NCBI GenBank assembly: GCA_963678705.1
Contig: OY783216.1
Location: 620,001-684,000, forward strand
DNA: 64,000 bases
From: Panorpa germanica
Lineage: Eukaryota > Arthropoda > Insecta > Mecoptera > Panorpidae
Reading direction: 5' to 3'
This document shows positions 1 to 11,974 of the stretch, piece by piece (positions within the stretch are counted from its first letter, which is position 1; the number at the start of each line of letters is the position of its first letter). A program made the translations under genes and the position numbers. The notes beneath the pieces are model-generated. The model did not search any database, was not told the DNA's origin, and worked only from the letters and a program-made list of their open reading frames with translations.

Positions 1-1264
1 GTGATGTCAAAATTTATTTATTAATCTACTATTTGAGTATATTTATCGACCTCAAATATATATTTCAAAGAATGGCGATGAGGTTGTGTCAATATTCAAC
101 CGTTTCGTACCCATCGCTAATACGCTGCGGTTTCCTTGCATGCATTACCATCAATGCAAGTCTCTAGATAATATTTGGGGCCTTTATTGTAGCCTTTTTT
201 ACAATTAATGTCATGAAAACAGCATTAACTTTCGTTTAGTTAACAATCAACTTTCTTCACAGACGCCATGTCACATTCAATGTTCAAGATAGGTCTTGTT
301 TATAGAATACTAATAGAAGAGGGCAGCCTTGTATCCACAGATATCTGGCATATGTAATGCTACCAACGCTACCAAATGAAAATGTTTAACATGCAACCAT
401 CACAAATAATAGGCACCGACTAGAAATTAAACTCGTATTTGCGTATTTTTCTGAATAAATTTGGCAGAGTGAGGTTAGGTTAGTGGTATGTTTTTTAAAT
501 GAATTTTACAAATAATCTCTTAGTTTTTCAGGTTCATTTTTGTAATTTAATAAAAGAAGAAATGACCTATAGAGGTACTTTATAAATACATTTAAATATA
601 ACTTGCAACAAAAGAGTGTTTAATACAGTAAATACTAAAAATTATAATAGAACTCACACAATTTACGAGTGGTCCAAGAAGTGGTATATTTGCCCTAACT
701 TCTAATGCCATCAGTTTCCTGATCGGCATCCTTAACATAACGCTTTGATAAAAATAATATCCTTATTTATACGACCTTATTCATGGCTTCTATTCCTTGT
801 AGTCTCCACTTCTGAAATCATTCTTCGAAACACACTAACTTTCGATGAGTTAACTAACAATCGAAAATTGAACTATCTATTAAAGAATAACTCTTAAGTT
901 AATTTAATTTTATGTTTTTATTTATTTAAAATACAAAAACCGGTAACTTCTAAGAAAGAAACGTGGTTTATGAAATGAATTATAATTTGTATTTTAAAAT
1001 AAAAATGGAATTATTTTGCTTTTTGCTTATACTTAATATTTAAACTATTCTAAGGTATATAATAAACTTAAACTACACATTAGGAATGAAACAGTTGTAC
1101 AATTGTTTAGAAATATAAATGATAAAATATTTATAGTTTCTGCCTAAATGTTTTGTTCTCCATGATCCATCTATTTATTATGTTTTCCAAATTAGAACTG
1201 AAACAAAATAAATAATACATGTTACAACTTCTACCAAAATGAATAATTAAAATTAATTTAGTAA
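1..1264. other. Intergenic, no gene seen
   Basis: This AT-rich stretch lies downstream of the SYCP2-like gene. I see no exon with splice borders or a recognisable protein on either strand. Two loosely similar blocks in the same orientation (about 224-262 and 833-867, both containing TTAAC and AACAATC) may be repeat remnants. The only functional signal I can support is the likely poly(A) signal of the neighbouring gene near 1174. Confidence 0.5.
1174..1179 (-). promoter_or_regulatory. Poly(A) signal of SYCP2-like gene
   Basis: AATAAA on the minus strand, about 86 bases after the proposed stop codon at 1265-1267. Position and sequence fit a cleavage signal, but other A-rich hexamers are nearby. 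Confidence 0.4.
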
Positions 1265-4200
1265 TTACAACCTGCTATCAAGTAACATTTGGTTCACTTG
1301 CAATATTAGTGAAACATTTAATTGGATAAGGTTCAAAATAATATCATCAGATCCTTCATTCGGAGTACTCCTATAAAAAAACAAATATATATATAATGCA
1401 TATTGTTTGTTTGAAATCAGATTTCTTGTAAAAAAAATATCTAATCTTTATGCTATAAAAAATACCTGTTTTTAGACATTGATGTAATTTGATCTTTTAT
1501 TTTATCAAACACAGCAGATCTTTCTTGCATTTCCGAATTTATAGTTTCTTTCAACTGTGATGCGCCTAAAAATAAATTGTATTGAAATTATTATTACTTT
1601 GTCTATTCAATTATTTCAAACGAAAGTAAAGTTTGCAGGTCTGAAACTAGAACTACCGAACAATTCAATGAAACTTACCATTTAAATATTCTTCAAATAT
1701 TTTCTCTGCAGTTGTTGGGGTGGAGGATGTATCTTCCGAGGATGTATTTTTTTCTCTTGACTTTTCAAATTTAGGCTTTGAAATATTAAGATTAACACGA
1801 CTTGGTGAACATTTTGCATTTTCATGTTCGTCGGAATCATTTGAAGATTCAGAAGTACAAGATAAGGAGCCTAGTAAAGAAGACGGAATAGGAGACAAAT
1901 AAGAATCGTTACAGTCATACCATAATGTAGTTTTATTTCCAGGGTCTGGCGCTATCTGTTCACTGCTGTTTTCATTGGCATCCGAATCCGAATCTGATGA
2001 TATGGACATATCGGCATTGTATCGAGGTCTCGTTATCAACTTTCTCTTTTTGGGTGTTACTAAGCGTTCAGTCTTCTGCTTAAATAATTTCCGTTTTGTG
2101 GGTGTTTTCACTTGGAACTCGGATAGATCATCAGAACTATCTGAATCTTCTGAGACATCCACTGCATCATCTCTTGAGTTTTCTGTTAGGTAACTGTCTA
2201 CATCTATGCAATGATCTTTTAAATCACTTGTAAATGATGATTTCAAACTCTCTAATATAGGTGTTGGGATGTTTAATTTCGTTCCAGATTCCGTTTTATT
2301 TAATTTTCGTTTCTTTTGTGCGTTTATTTCACGTTCCAATAATCTGTCAGAAATATTTGAATATTGCGAAAACGCTTTACGGTTCTTACCAGTGATCAAC
2401 TGCTCTAAAACATTTACACCCGATAAATTATTTGTTATAGTTTCCCTAATATTTTGTTTATCTGTTTTCTGTGTAAACGATTGAAAACTGTTATTTAATG
2501 TTTCAGAGTTTTCATCAAATAGTTTGCGCTTTTTGTTAGTTTTTATTTCATAATCCGAATCTGATGTATCATAAGGAGATAAATTTAATAGCTCCCACAG
2601 CTTGTACTCTTCGTTTATATCAATACAGTCGTCTTCTGAATTCGTTATTGGTGTTGTTTTTTTTAATGACTTAGTGGAAGATTTATTAGTTCTTATTTTA
2701 GATTTTTTGGTACTAACTTTGCATTTTGCTGGTGTTTCTTCTTCTGACGTAACAGAATTGTTTAATAACACATTATTTTCCTCTACAGTACATTTCTCTA
2801 GACTTAGTGACAAAATACTATTTATCTCTTTATCTATGTTGCTACAATTATGTTTCAAATTGGATAAATCATTCGTCATAGAAGCTCTATTACTTTTCAG
2901 TGCTTTATTTTTTAATATCTTCTCTTTGATACATGTTTCTTTTATTGGTGTTTTTTCTTCGGACTTAGAGGAATGGTTAACATTATCTGAATTTTGTAAT
3001 GTGTTAATATTTTCTACATCGGTAACTTGCTCTGTCTCCTCATGTAGATCATTATTGTTATTTTTTTCTGAATTTGTACTGTGAATCTTTGAAACTTGGC
3101 TCACCCATTGCATTACGTAATTATCTTCGGGCAAATCAATAGTTTTAACATGTTTTATTTTAAAAGATTCCCAATCAGGATTAACTCTCATTTCACTACT
3201 GTCAATAGATTCAGAACAACTTGTTGACGAAATTGAAATATTTGTTAGTTCAATATGTTCCGCATCTTTCTGAGTTAGACTTTCAGAACTCTTAGATGCA
3301 GCTTTTTGGCTTTCTCCGGGTTCTTCTTCATTAGTTTTTAGGGAGGTCTCTTTATCTTGATTAGAGCATTTCTTTCTTTCTTGCAATACATAATCTACTT
3401 TGGTCTCTCTCGTAGTATTTTGTTTATCCAACTCTGTTACATTTATATCTGATCTCAACTTATTTACTTGTTCCAAGCTTTCATTATGTTTTGATCCTTT
3501 ATAAATGTTACCTTCTTCCGATTTATTTATTGAAATATCTGTTGTACTAAATGTGATATCACCAATAACTTCTCGCACATATTGTTTTACATCTGATAAG
3601 CTGGATCTTGAACTACTTGATTCAACATCATTTGACACAAGTTCTATTTGTAATTCGCCCTGATGATCAACTTTTTCAACTGCTTTTTTAACAATTGGTT
3701 TATATCGTATTTTTTGTTTTTTCTTTTCTGCTTCTTTCTTTTTATCTATGTTTTTCTTAGGAGGTATATATTCCTGATCGGACGCCGGCTCCACTTCACT
3801 ATTGCATTCATGTTCTTCAGCTATATTATTATCTATTATATCAACTTTTAATTTTTGATCAACATCCTTGACTGCTTTTTCACAAGCTGGTTTATGTCGC
3901 AATTTTTCTCTTTTCTTCTCTGCTATTTGCATCTTATCTACGTTTTTCTTAGGAGATACATATTCTTGTTCAGACGCCGATTCTACATCAGAATTATAAA
4001 TGCTTTCTTTATTTTTATTATCATTTTTCATGTCAAGATTTAATTCTTCAATTACTTCAGGTACTTCATTATCAATTAATTCGGTGTGTACATTTACTTC
4101 CACTTCATCTTCTAAAACTCGAATATTGCTATTTTCCATAAGAATGTCAGTTTGTTTTATTTCTTCACGCAAAAGATCAGGCTCTTCAACCTCGTTGTTA

Positions 4201-7200
4201 TTATTAAGATTTTTCACAAACGTTTTAGTTTCTTTAGTCGTATATTTATTTTCACTTAACTCTGAATCTAATTCACAATAATTAATTCTTTTAGTTTTAC
4301 GTTTTGTACGAACTTGAGTTTTATTATTATCGCTTTTTGGTTTCACTTGGGTTTCTGGCTTCTCTATTTTTCTTGTTATTCTCTTGGATTGTCTGGTTAT
4401 TTTTTGTTTCTGGTTTCTTTGTCTTGTCTGCTGAAAATCCGATTCTGAATCGGCATCAGAGTAAACCGATTTGTTAGTTGCTTTGAGACTGTCATTAGCA
4501 ATTTTAGAATTTTTATAAGAAAACGATACATTATCATTGGTTCCATTATATTTGGGTACGATATAATCTTTGTTAGATGATTTAACACTTGTACTGTCTT
4601 CAGAAAATGAGTTCTTTTTAGCGCGTCCTTTCCTTTTTCTTTTGATAACAGGAGATGGTATGTATTGAACTAATCCAGGATGGGTAGTTTTAAATGAAAG
4701 ATTTGTAAAATCAGAAAAATTACTTCTTGTAGATTCATCTTTTTCGAAGGAGTCATCCATTCCCGGTGTGTATAATTTACGCTGTGGACGTATTCTAGAA
4801 CTCACTGAAGTAGTATTGCTAATGTTATTCAATAGAGGTGTATTTAGTTTATTTTCTACTACTTTTTCGACAACGGCATTTATATTCTCAGTTATTTTCT
4901 TATGAAAGCTTACATTTTCAGTAGAAACATCATTTTCAATTGGTTTGATTAAAGTGGACAATTTTTCAACTAATTCTTTTGAAGCTTTTTTTATTCCGCT
5001 TGCATCATTTGTTTTAGTTGTACTTAAATTATCACCAGATTTTTTATTCGATGTTATTTCACTGGAAATAATTTTATCAACGACCGTCGACTTACTTGTA
5101 GCAAGCTCTGAAACATTTGCATTCTCTTCTCCCGTAGTAGTGTCTTTCTTGTGTTTTATGGAAATTCCATTCAAAACATTTTTTTTTACTTTTTCTAATT
5201 TTTTGTTAACTTTCTCAGTTTTATTTTTTTTGTTACCAAAGAGATTTCCTTTTTTCGTTTTATTTAACTTACAAGTAGGATTTTCCTTTCTTTTTAATTT
5301 ATCATTCATATTTTTATTTGTATCTGCTTTCACGATGTCATATAGATCTTTTGTTCCCCTTAAATTATTTGTAGCTTTTTCTTGTAGACTAAAATTATTT
5401 TCTTCTTTCGCAGTATCATTTTTACGACTTTTACTTTTGAAAAACTTGTGTGTAATCTCTTTTGTTGAAGTATTCAGCGATTTGTCTTGGAGAGATAAAT
5501 CCTGATTTATGGTTGGATCTTTAGATTTGAAGACATTAGCAAAACTCATATCATTTTCTTTAGAATTACCGGACAGATTATCATAGTCTGAATGAATTTG
5601 GGAAACATCATATATATCCACTGTTTTCATATTTTCAAATATATTGGATTTCTCTGAATTCTTCTCAGTGAATTTAACATTTGGAGATGGTGTGGGAAAC
5701 AAGTTTTCTTTTCTAATTGTATGTGGTCCTACCTTTTTTATAAAAATACGTTTAAGACCCATTTCTTCACTGTCAGATTCTTCAGACATCAAGTTAATGA
5801 CTAAATCTTTATTTACATTTCCTTCTTGATTTTCGTTGTTTTTATCTATCGGAAAACAGGGTAAAGCTTTTATTGGAGATTTCATACACTTATGACTACA
5901 ATTTTGTATAACTATATCTTCTGAAGACTCGTCTAAAGTATCACTCAATGTTAATTTCTTCTCCGAAACTTCAGTAACATCCGTCTTGTCTTGTAGTTTT
6001 AAATCAACAATTACACTAGACGGCTCTGACGTTTCGTTGTTAGATACCAAAAGTTGTTTCTCAATTTCCGCTTGCTTTTGGTTATTTATAATTGCATCAT
6101 TGTTAAATGAGGTTATGTTATTAACAGTGTTATTTTTAAAATATTTGGACACACATAATTCTTTACTGTCTTGTATTATTTCCTTATTTTGTTGAACAAT
6201 TATTTTCTTTTTAACAAGTAAGACTGTAGATGCCGTACTATCGACTGATTTATTTAAACTACTATCTTTTGTACTATTATCGTGATCTGTCTTACTATTT
6301 TCCATATCAGTACTAATATTAAAGGAAACTGACAAGTCTTCTTTTGAAGATTCGTTAGCATGAGACATTTTTTCCTCAATTTTTTCCTTATTAATATGTT
6401 CAATCTCTTTTGACAATAATGCTTCTTGGGTGTGATCTACAGTTCTGTGCGACGTACTCATATTTTGGTCTTCAATAATATTTTCTATAATTTCCGTATT
6501 TATGTCAATGTGCTTATCGTATATAGCGGTTGGTTTATTATTATCAATGTTTAGTTTGCTTACATTATTTGCAATATGTGAAGCAGGTGATGTAATTGTG
6601 TTTTCGTCACAATTGACAATATTAGCGTCTTTCACTATCACCTCTGTCTGATTCTCGTCCTCACTACTATCTTGCCTTTCTAACTGTTTAGTTATGTCGG
6701 CCACTATCTGCGTTAATTCCATATCAGTCTCAGACTCTGGAGTTTCAGATACATATACTTCTCTTTGTAAGATACTTGATTTCTGCATAAAACGACGAAA
6801 CGTCGAAGTATTTATATTTTCAGGTGTTTTACTTATCTTTTGCTTGGAATTTGTAGTAATTGCAGATGTCGCTGAGTTCTTAATTAATACACTATTTTTA
6901 TTTCTGGAAACTTTTACAAACTTAAGTGGTTCTTTAACAATATTTTCCTCGCTAGATTCAGAAACATTTATTGTTGAAGCATCTGTAACTGTTGATGTAG
7001 TTGATCGTCTATTTTTTGGTTTCTTATTATCTTCTACCAAATTTTTATTATTAACTTTAGGAAGATTAGGAGAATTTGCCTCAACACAAGCAGTATTGCT
7101 TGCATTCTCCCCATTTAGAACTTTAAGCTGCTTGTTTATAACATTCGTGTTAGTTTCTTTATTATTTCTTTGGCTAACATAATTCAAGTGTTGTTGATCA

Positions 7201-10200
7201 GAACTTAAGACGGTCTCTTCACTTAAAATGTCTGAACCCTCAGAAGAAGACATTATCGGTGATTGTGATAGTTTTTTTTGAAGTTGTTTTACAAGGTCTT
7301 GAAAATGTATTTTTTCAAGAGCATGTTTTTGTATCACATCGTTGTCGCCATTATGAAAATTCAACTGCTTGGATAAACTTACTTTTCGTGAATTTCTTAT
7401 CATATGAGCTGCTTTAGAGAATTTTAGCTTTGCAGGCCTTTTCCTAATTCTATAATTTGCGAATGATTTCGAAATCTTTCTGTTTGTAGTGTCTTCCGAT
7501 GATGAATCATCAATTTTATTATCTAGATGTACGGCGGTAATTATATTTTCATTGTTGTCGTCAGAGCTATATATAACTTCATTAGAGTCACTTATTTTAT
7601 TATATTGTACGTTATTCTGTTTTTCTACCATTGGACTAGGTAAAATTTCTTTGTTACATTGTTTATTCATTTTCACTCTCTGTGTACCACTGGAATCGGA
7701 CTCTAATACTTGTGTATCGCCTATAATAGAGTTGCTTGACGAAGTTACGTATTCATCTTGAAGCAGACATTCATCACCATCAGAGTCTGAATTAACAAGA
7801 CTGATATTTCCAATATTTGTTGCTATGTCAAGGAGATCAAATCCAGGTACGCTATCATCACTAGCTTCATCAATGTCGTTACCATAATTTGATATGATGT
7901 GGTTTAATTCACCCATCTCAAAAACTGGATCTGTTATTATATGTGTTTCCTCTGTTTTGTGTTCTTGTTTCTGAGAGTCTGTTTCTTCAGCAATACAACT
8001 CAACGGAGGACTTCTTATATAACGGGCTACCTTATCAACTTTGTATTCATAGAGCTTATAAGCTTGCAGTTTCTTTTTTAGATTCTGAAAACAAAATTAA
8101 TTATTTTTTATTTATTTTTTTAACTGTTTTATCTAAATATTCTGGAAAATTAAATCTTACCTTAGTTGGATCCGATGAATCAGCTGAACTGCATGATGAA
8201 GCATGTACTGGAGATACAAGATTTTTACCGTCCCATTTACTGATGCTACCTAAATACACATCGTTATATTTATTAATATGTATGTATTCAATAATAATTG
8301 TACAGTATTTGATAATATGAAATAAAATATCAATACATAGTTCAAGATACCACAATCAAAATATAAAAACAAAATAATGCAATGTCATAGCTCTCTTTTT
8401 TTTTGCAAAATAAATACATATTATATTATTAGATGAAATTTCAGGAGTGAATCCCTTACACCAGCGGTTCTCAAAGTGTGGGGCGCGACCCCCAAGTGGG
8501 ACGCAATGAAGGCTCAGGGGGACCCAAAGTTTAGTAGAAAAATTAATTAAATTTACTTACAAAATAATAAAGCAAACTTTTTATTTTTAAAATTACAACA
8601 AGTGTATAATTTTTAGTCAACGCCGTAAGAGTGCCGAACATTTTATTTTTTTTAGTTTATCTGCAGTAAAATAATCTGCGTATACACCGACATGTTTTCA
8701 GTAAAGCGCGGGAGATGACTCTCGTGGTAGCAAGCACCTAGCATGCCTGTTTGTTGTACAAACACATCCTTCACACTGAAGCTCTTTTTATTATCCCTTT
8801 GAGTTACAAATAACAATTATGTATTATAGTTGCTAAAATAATTAAATAAATTGTAATTGTTTGTATAGAATTTGTTCTTTGATTACGATTAAACCTATTG
8901 CCCCATTGGAGTATGCATAGAATATGCAAAACTTAACTAAATAAAAATTGACTGCAAAATGTCTAATGCGACTGTCATATAATATATAGTACGCTTACAT
9001 GTAGGGGCCCCGGCTTACAGCTGGATTATACATGGGGCTCGAAATAAAAAGTTTAAGAACCGCTGCCTTACACTATTCTATTCCGCATTGTTAATGAGAT
9101 AGCCTACTATGTGAAGTAAACAGTGTGACAAAAATTACGAAAAAACCAACTAAACACAAAACATGAATATTACCTTTCACTACTAATAATATTTCATCTA
9201 AAAAGATCTTAATAAAGATTATTCGTTATTCGTTAATTTGGGCTCCTTAAGATTCTATAGTCATTAAAATTTACTTAAAAACTTTTATGATTATTCTAAC
9301 ATGAAAAATGTAGATTTATTTTTCAAATAGTAAGTAAAAAAATGTTGTATTTAAGATAACATTGTTTACGTAGCAGGCCATATTTATAACATATTTGTGG
9401 AAGGAATTAATAACTAATTAAATCTAAAGAAGTTTACCTTTAAATGGCTTAAAGGAATGCCACTGTGCAGCATTAGAGTCAAGCAAAACTACTGCTTGCT
9501 GTGGCTTTACTTTCAAATACTGTAAATCGAATTATTCTATTTAAATACATATTCTTATAAATGCAAATAATCCAATTAGAAGTAATGAATTTTACCTGAA
9601 ATGAGTTTCCAAATATTTTATGTAAAACATCTTCTTCAATTATCTTTTGAGCCACACAAGTATTTGAAGAAGTTACAGCTAATTTGCAGTTCCAGTTATC
9701 AAATTTATTAAATGGAGGCAAATCTTTACACGATGGTTTAAACAAGAAATCAATTGTCGTTAAATTCACTTCACTGTAATTATATTAAATATTCAATTAA
9801 ATTTTAATAATTTCAGAGTTATTTAAGGCGTTCTACTTACTGCCAGAGAATGACCTGCAACACCATCTCTTCTGTTATGATGATTAATTCCCGTTCATTT
9901 TTCTCCAAAATGTTAAAGTAGCTGAGGCTAATGCTGAGGGTACCAATGTTACAATCAAACCAAAAAAATTGATGCGATGATTGCTGTAATAATTAAATAT
10001 TTAGTAAATAAATGTCACCAAACTACAAACGTATCTTATTTGTTTTTACTCTTACCTTAGGCAAGGTTAATTTTGTGTTACCCATGTAAACTGATTCGCA
10101 CTCTAAGCTTACGATATTATTTCGTAAAGTTGTATTTAACAAATTTAGGAAACTTCTGCAACTCTGGAATTGTAAAATTCGCTATTAGTGTATAAATATT

Positions 10201-11121
10201 AATAATGCTGTATAAATATAATATAATATAAAAACTTACAAGATCGAAGTTTTGGAACGGCACATTAACAAAAAAAATTCTAATTTCCTCCATAGACGGA
10301 AACCATTTAATTGCTAAGCGATTTATTGCTTCGTTGTTTAAAATTCCAACATAATGAAAAACGGTGTCTAAAATTGCAACTTGGGCGTTGTAATCACCAC
10401 AAGAGCATATAACTTCGCCAAGCTTATAGCTGCAACAAATAATTGTAAAATACAAATATGTTAAAATATAATTTAATTTTTTTTCTAAAATACCTACAAT
10501 TTATGTTCAAATTTATAAAAAGTTTCCTGCCGTAAATTATGTACTGATGGAAAATTTAAGCAACCGTTCCAATGGCTCAGATTATTTTTAACATTTGTCA
10601 TTGGCAAATGCACAGTAGTTAGTAAATCTAATACTGCAGGTGTAAGTTCAGATACAACAAGCGGTTGCATGGATTTCACATTTTCGCAAGTTTCCTGTAA
10701 CATTTTTACGCAAATTAAAAGCAGAACTTTGATTAAACTTGTAAACTATTATACATACCTTTATAATATTAAACCATTCCGAAAAGAAATAATCAAACTC
10801 TCCTTTTGCTTTACTATGTACTAATTTTGCCAGCCATTTTAGAATGAATTTAAATAAATCTATTACACGACTCTCGTCAAAAACTATAAAACTCAAATTA
10901 TTGGTGACATGAAGGTCAAGAATGCATTTGTAGGAAGCATATGCAATTTTTAGGCCTACATTCATAGAATCATTGTTTGTGTTGTTGACAATATTCTTCA
11001 AGTAGTTATATATACCAAGTATATTTGAAGTTGACTTCCACTGCGTTAAATATTCTTCTGAAGGAATTTGATAGAATTCCAAAATATTGGAAATATGTTT
11101 GAAGTATGTTTCAATTAACAT
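1265..11121 (-). CDS. SYCP2: SYCP2-like synaptonemal complex protein, 11 exons, ~2,653 aa
   Basis: Exons (minus): 11121-10759, 10694-10498, 10429-10240, 10163-10056, 9983-9841, 9773-9596, 9519-9438, 8249-8161, 8084-1679, 1565-1466, 1370-1265. All junctions are GT..AG, the phases agree, and an in-frame stop precedes the ATG. In SYCP2, an armadillo-like domain and an SLD (Spt16-like, PH-type) domain head a long disordered tail with a C-terminal coiled coil that binds SYCP3; the protein builds the meiotic chromosome axis. Here residues ~1-285 look armadillo-like (KLGEVICSCGDYNAQVAILD, CRSFLNLLN). Residues ~287-430 match the SLD (FFWFDCNIGTLSISL, DVLHKIFGNSF, VVLLDSNAAQWHSF). Residues 451-2585 come from one 6,406-bp exon rich in S, E, K and N, with KRKL-type nuclear signals near the end. 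The last two exons are helix-prone, fitting a short coiled coil. Vertebrate SYCP2 is about 1,500 aa, so the tail is unusually long. Identity rests on N-terminal motifs recognised by eye; SYCP2L is the alternative. Confidence 0.82.
3670..4005 (-). repeat. In-frame tandem repeat, 192 bp (64 aa), in the SYCP2-like tail
   Basis: Two head-to-tail units with a period of 192 bp: the same DNA motif begins at 3973 and at 3781. In protein, each unit starts with an acidic serine stretch (DVESASEQEYVSPKKN, then EVEPASDQEYIPPKKN). A lysine-rich stretch follows (EKLRHKPACEKAV, then QKIRYKPIVKKAV). The copies have diverged but stayed in frame, so the tail grew partly by internal duplication. Confidence 0.8.
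8462..9065. mobile_element. Non-autonomous hAT element (604 bp) in SYCP2-like intron
   Basis: The ends are inverted: CAGCGGTTCTCAAAG on the left, and a right end whose complement reads CAGCGGTTCTTAAAC. It is flanked by a perfect 8-bp direct duplication CCTTACAC (8454-8461 and 9066-9073), the hAT signature. There is no transposase. A GC-rich patch near the left end (gggcgcgaccccc) is typical of this kind of hAT end. It lies in the intron between exons 9438-9519 and 8161-8249. Confidence 0.88.
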
Positions 11122-11974
11122 TTTTAATATATTTAGTTAAATGAAGCTTTCTTATTTTGAATCAACCTTACTTACAAACAAAGTTTGTGTTAGGTTAATA
11201 ACACCTGTACTTGCAAATGTAATGGTAAAATAAACTGAATTATTTAAAAGTTATAAATAACAAAAAGAAATTATAACATAAATAACAAATTATAAAAAGA
11301 TTAATTACGGAAATATTTAAAAAGAATTATACACTTGTTGTTCACAAACACTTGCTACTTGAATACTGTAAAATTTTAAACTTTAAATGTATTCCTTTGG
11401 TGAGTGAAGCATGTTTTTTTTATTGGTAGCATATTAGGTAAACCAGGAGTTGAATTTGAATTTCAAATATAAATAATGAAGGCTTGAATTAAAATAATGC
11501 ATTTTCAGTATTATTTTTCTAAACTCAAATTTGAGATGTATATTGTGATGTATATTATTTATCGCATAACAAATCATCAATAAGTTTAAATTCAGTCCGA
11601 AGGAAGTAACCTACATTTTACTACTATTATCCTTTGTTTACTGCTATTACCGATTTGTCTAATGTTTATCTATTACTTTGTAATCTGAATTAGATTGATA
11701 ATATCTAGTAATATTATTTGTATTAATTTTTTTAATTTAAAATTTAGGTAATTTCCACCACTTAAGAGCACTTTCTTAGTTTTTCATTTTACTATAGAAA
11801 CATATTGTTACTGAGATGCTATAACGTAAAACGGCAATGAAAGTAAAATACATATTATACTTTTATATCTGTATTTTATTGTTGAGTTCATTTAAATACA
11901 ATACGTTGATTCCTAAACTTTAATAATTTGAATATTTTATTACACAGTTACACAATAATTGATACTTGAATAAA
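11122..11974. other. Spacer between SYCP2-like and METTL3
   Basis: AT-rich spacer of about 850 bp. It should hold the promoter of the SYCP2-like gene and the end of METTL3, both on the minus strand. Two AATAAA hexamers on the minus strand (11936-11941 and 11875-11880) lie 34 and 95 bases past the METTL3 stop. I see no TATA box that I would defend and no further coding exon. Confidence 0.5.
11936..11941 (-). promoter_or_regulatory. Poly(A) signal candidate of METTL3
   Basis: AATAAA on the minus strand shortly after the METTL3 stop codon (11975-11977). A second AATAAA at 11875-11880 is an alternative. Confidence 0.4.

Noticed and set aside
2602-5505. Several plus-strand open frames of 60-190 codons opposite the large SYCP2-like exon
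   Set aside because: They are antisense shadows of a long serine/lysine-rich minus-strand exon: low complexity, no family resemblance and no splice logic.
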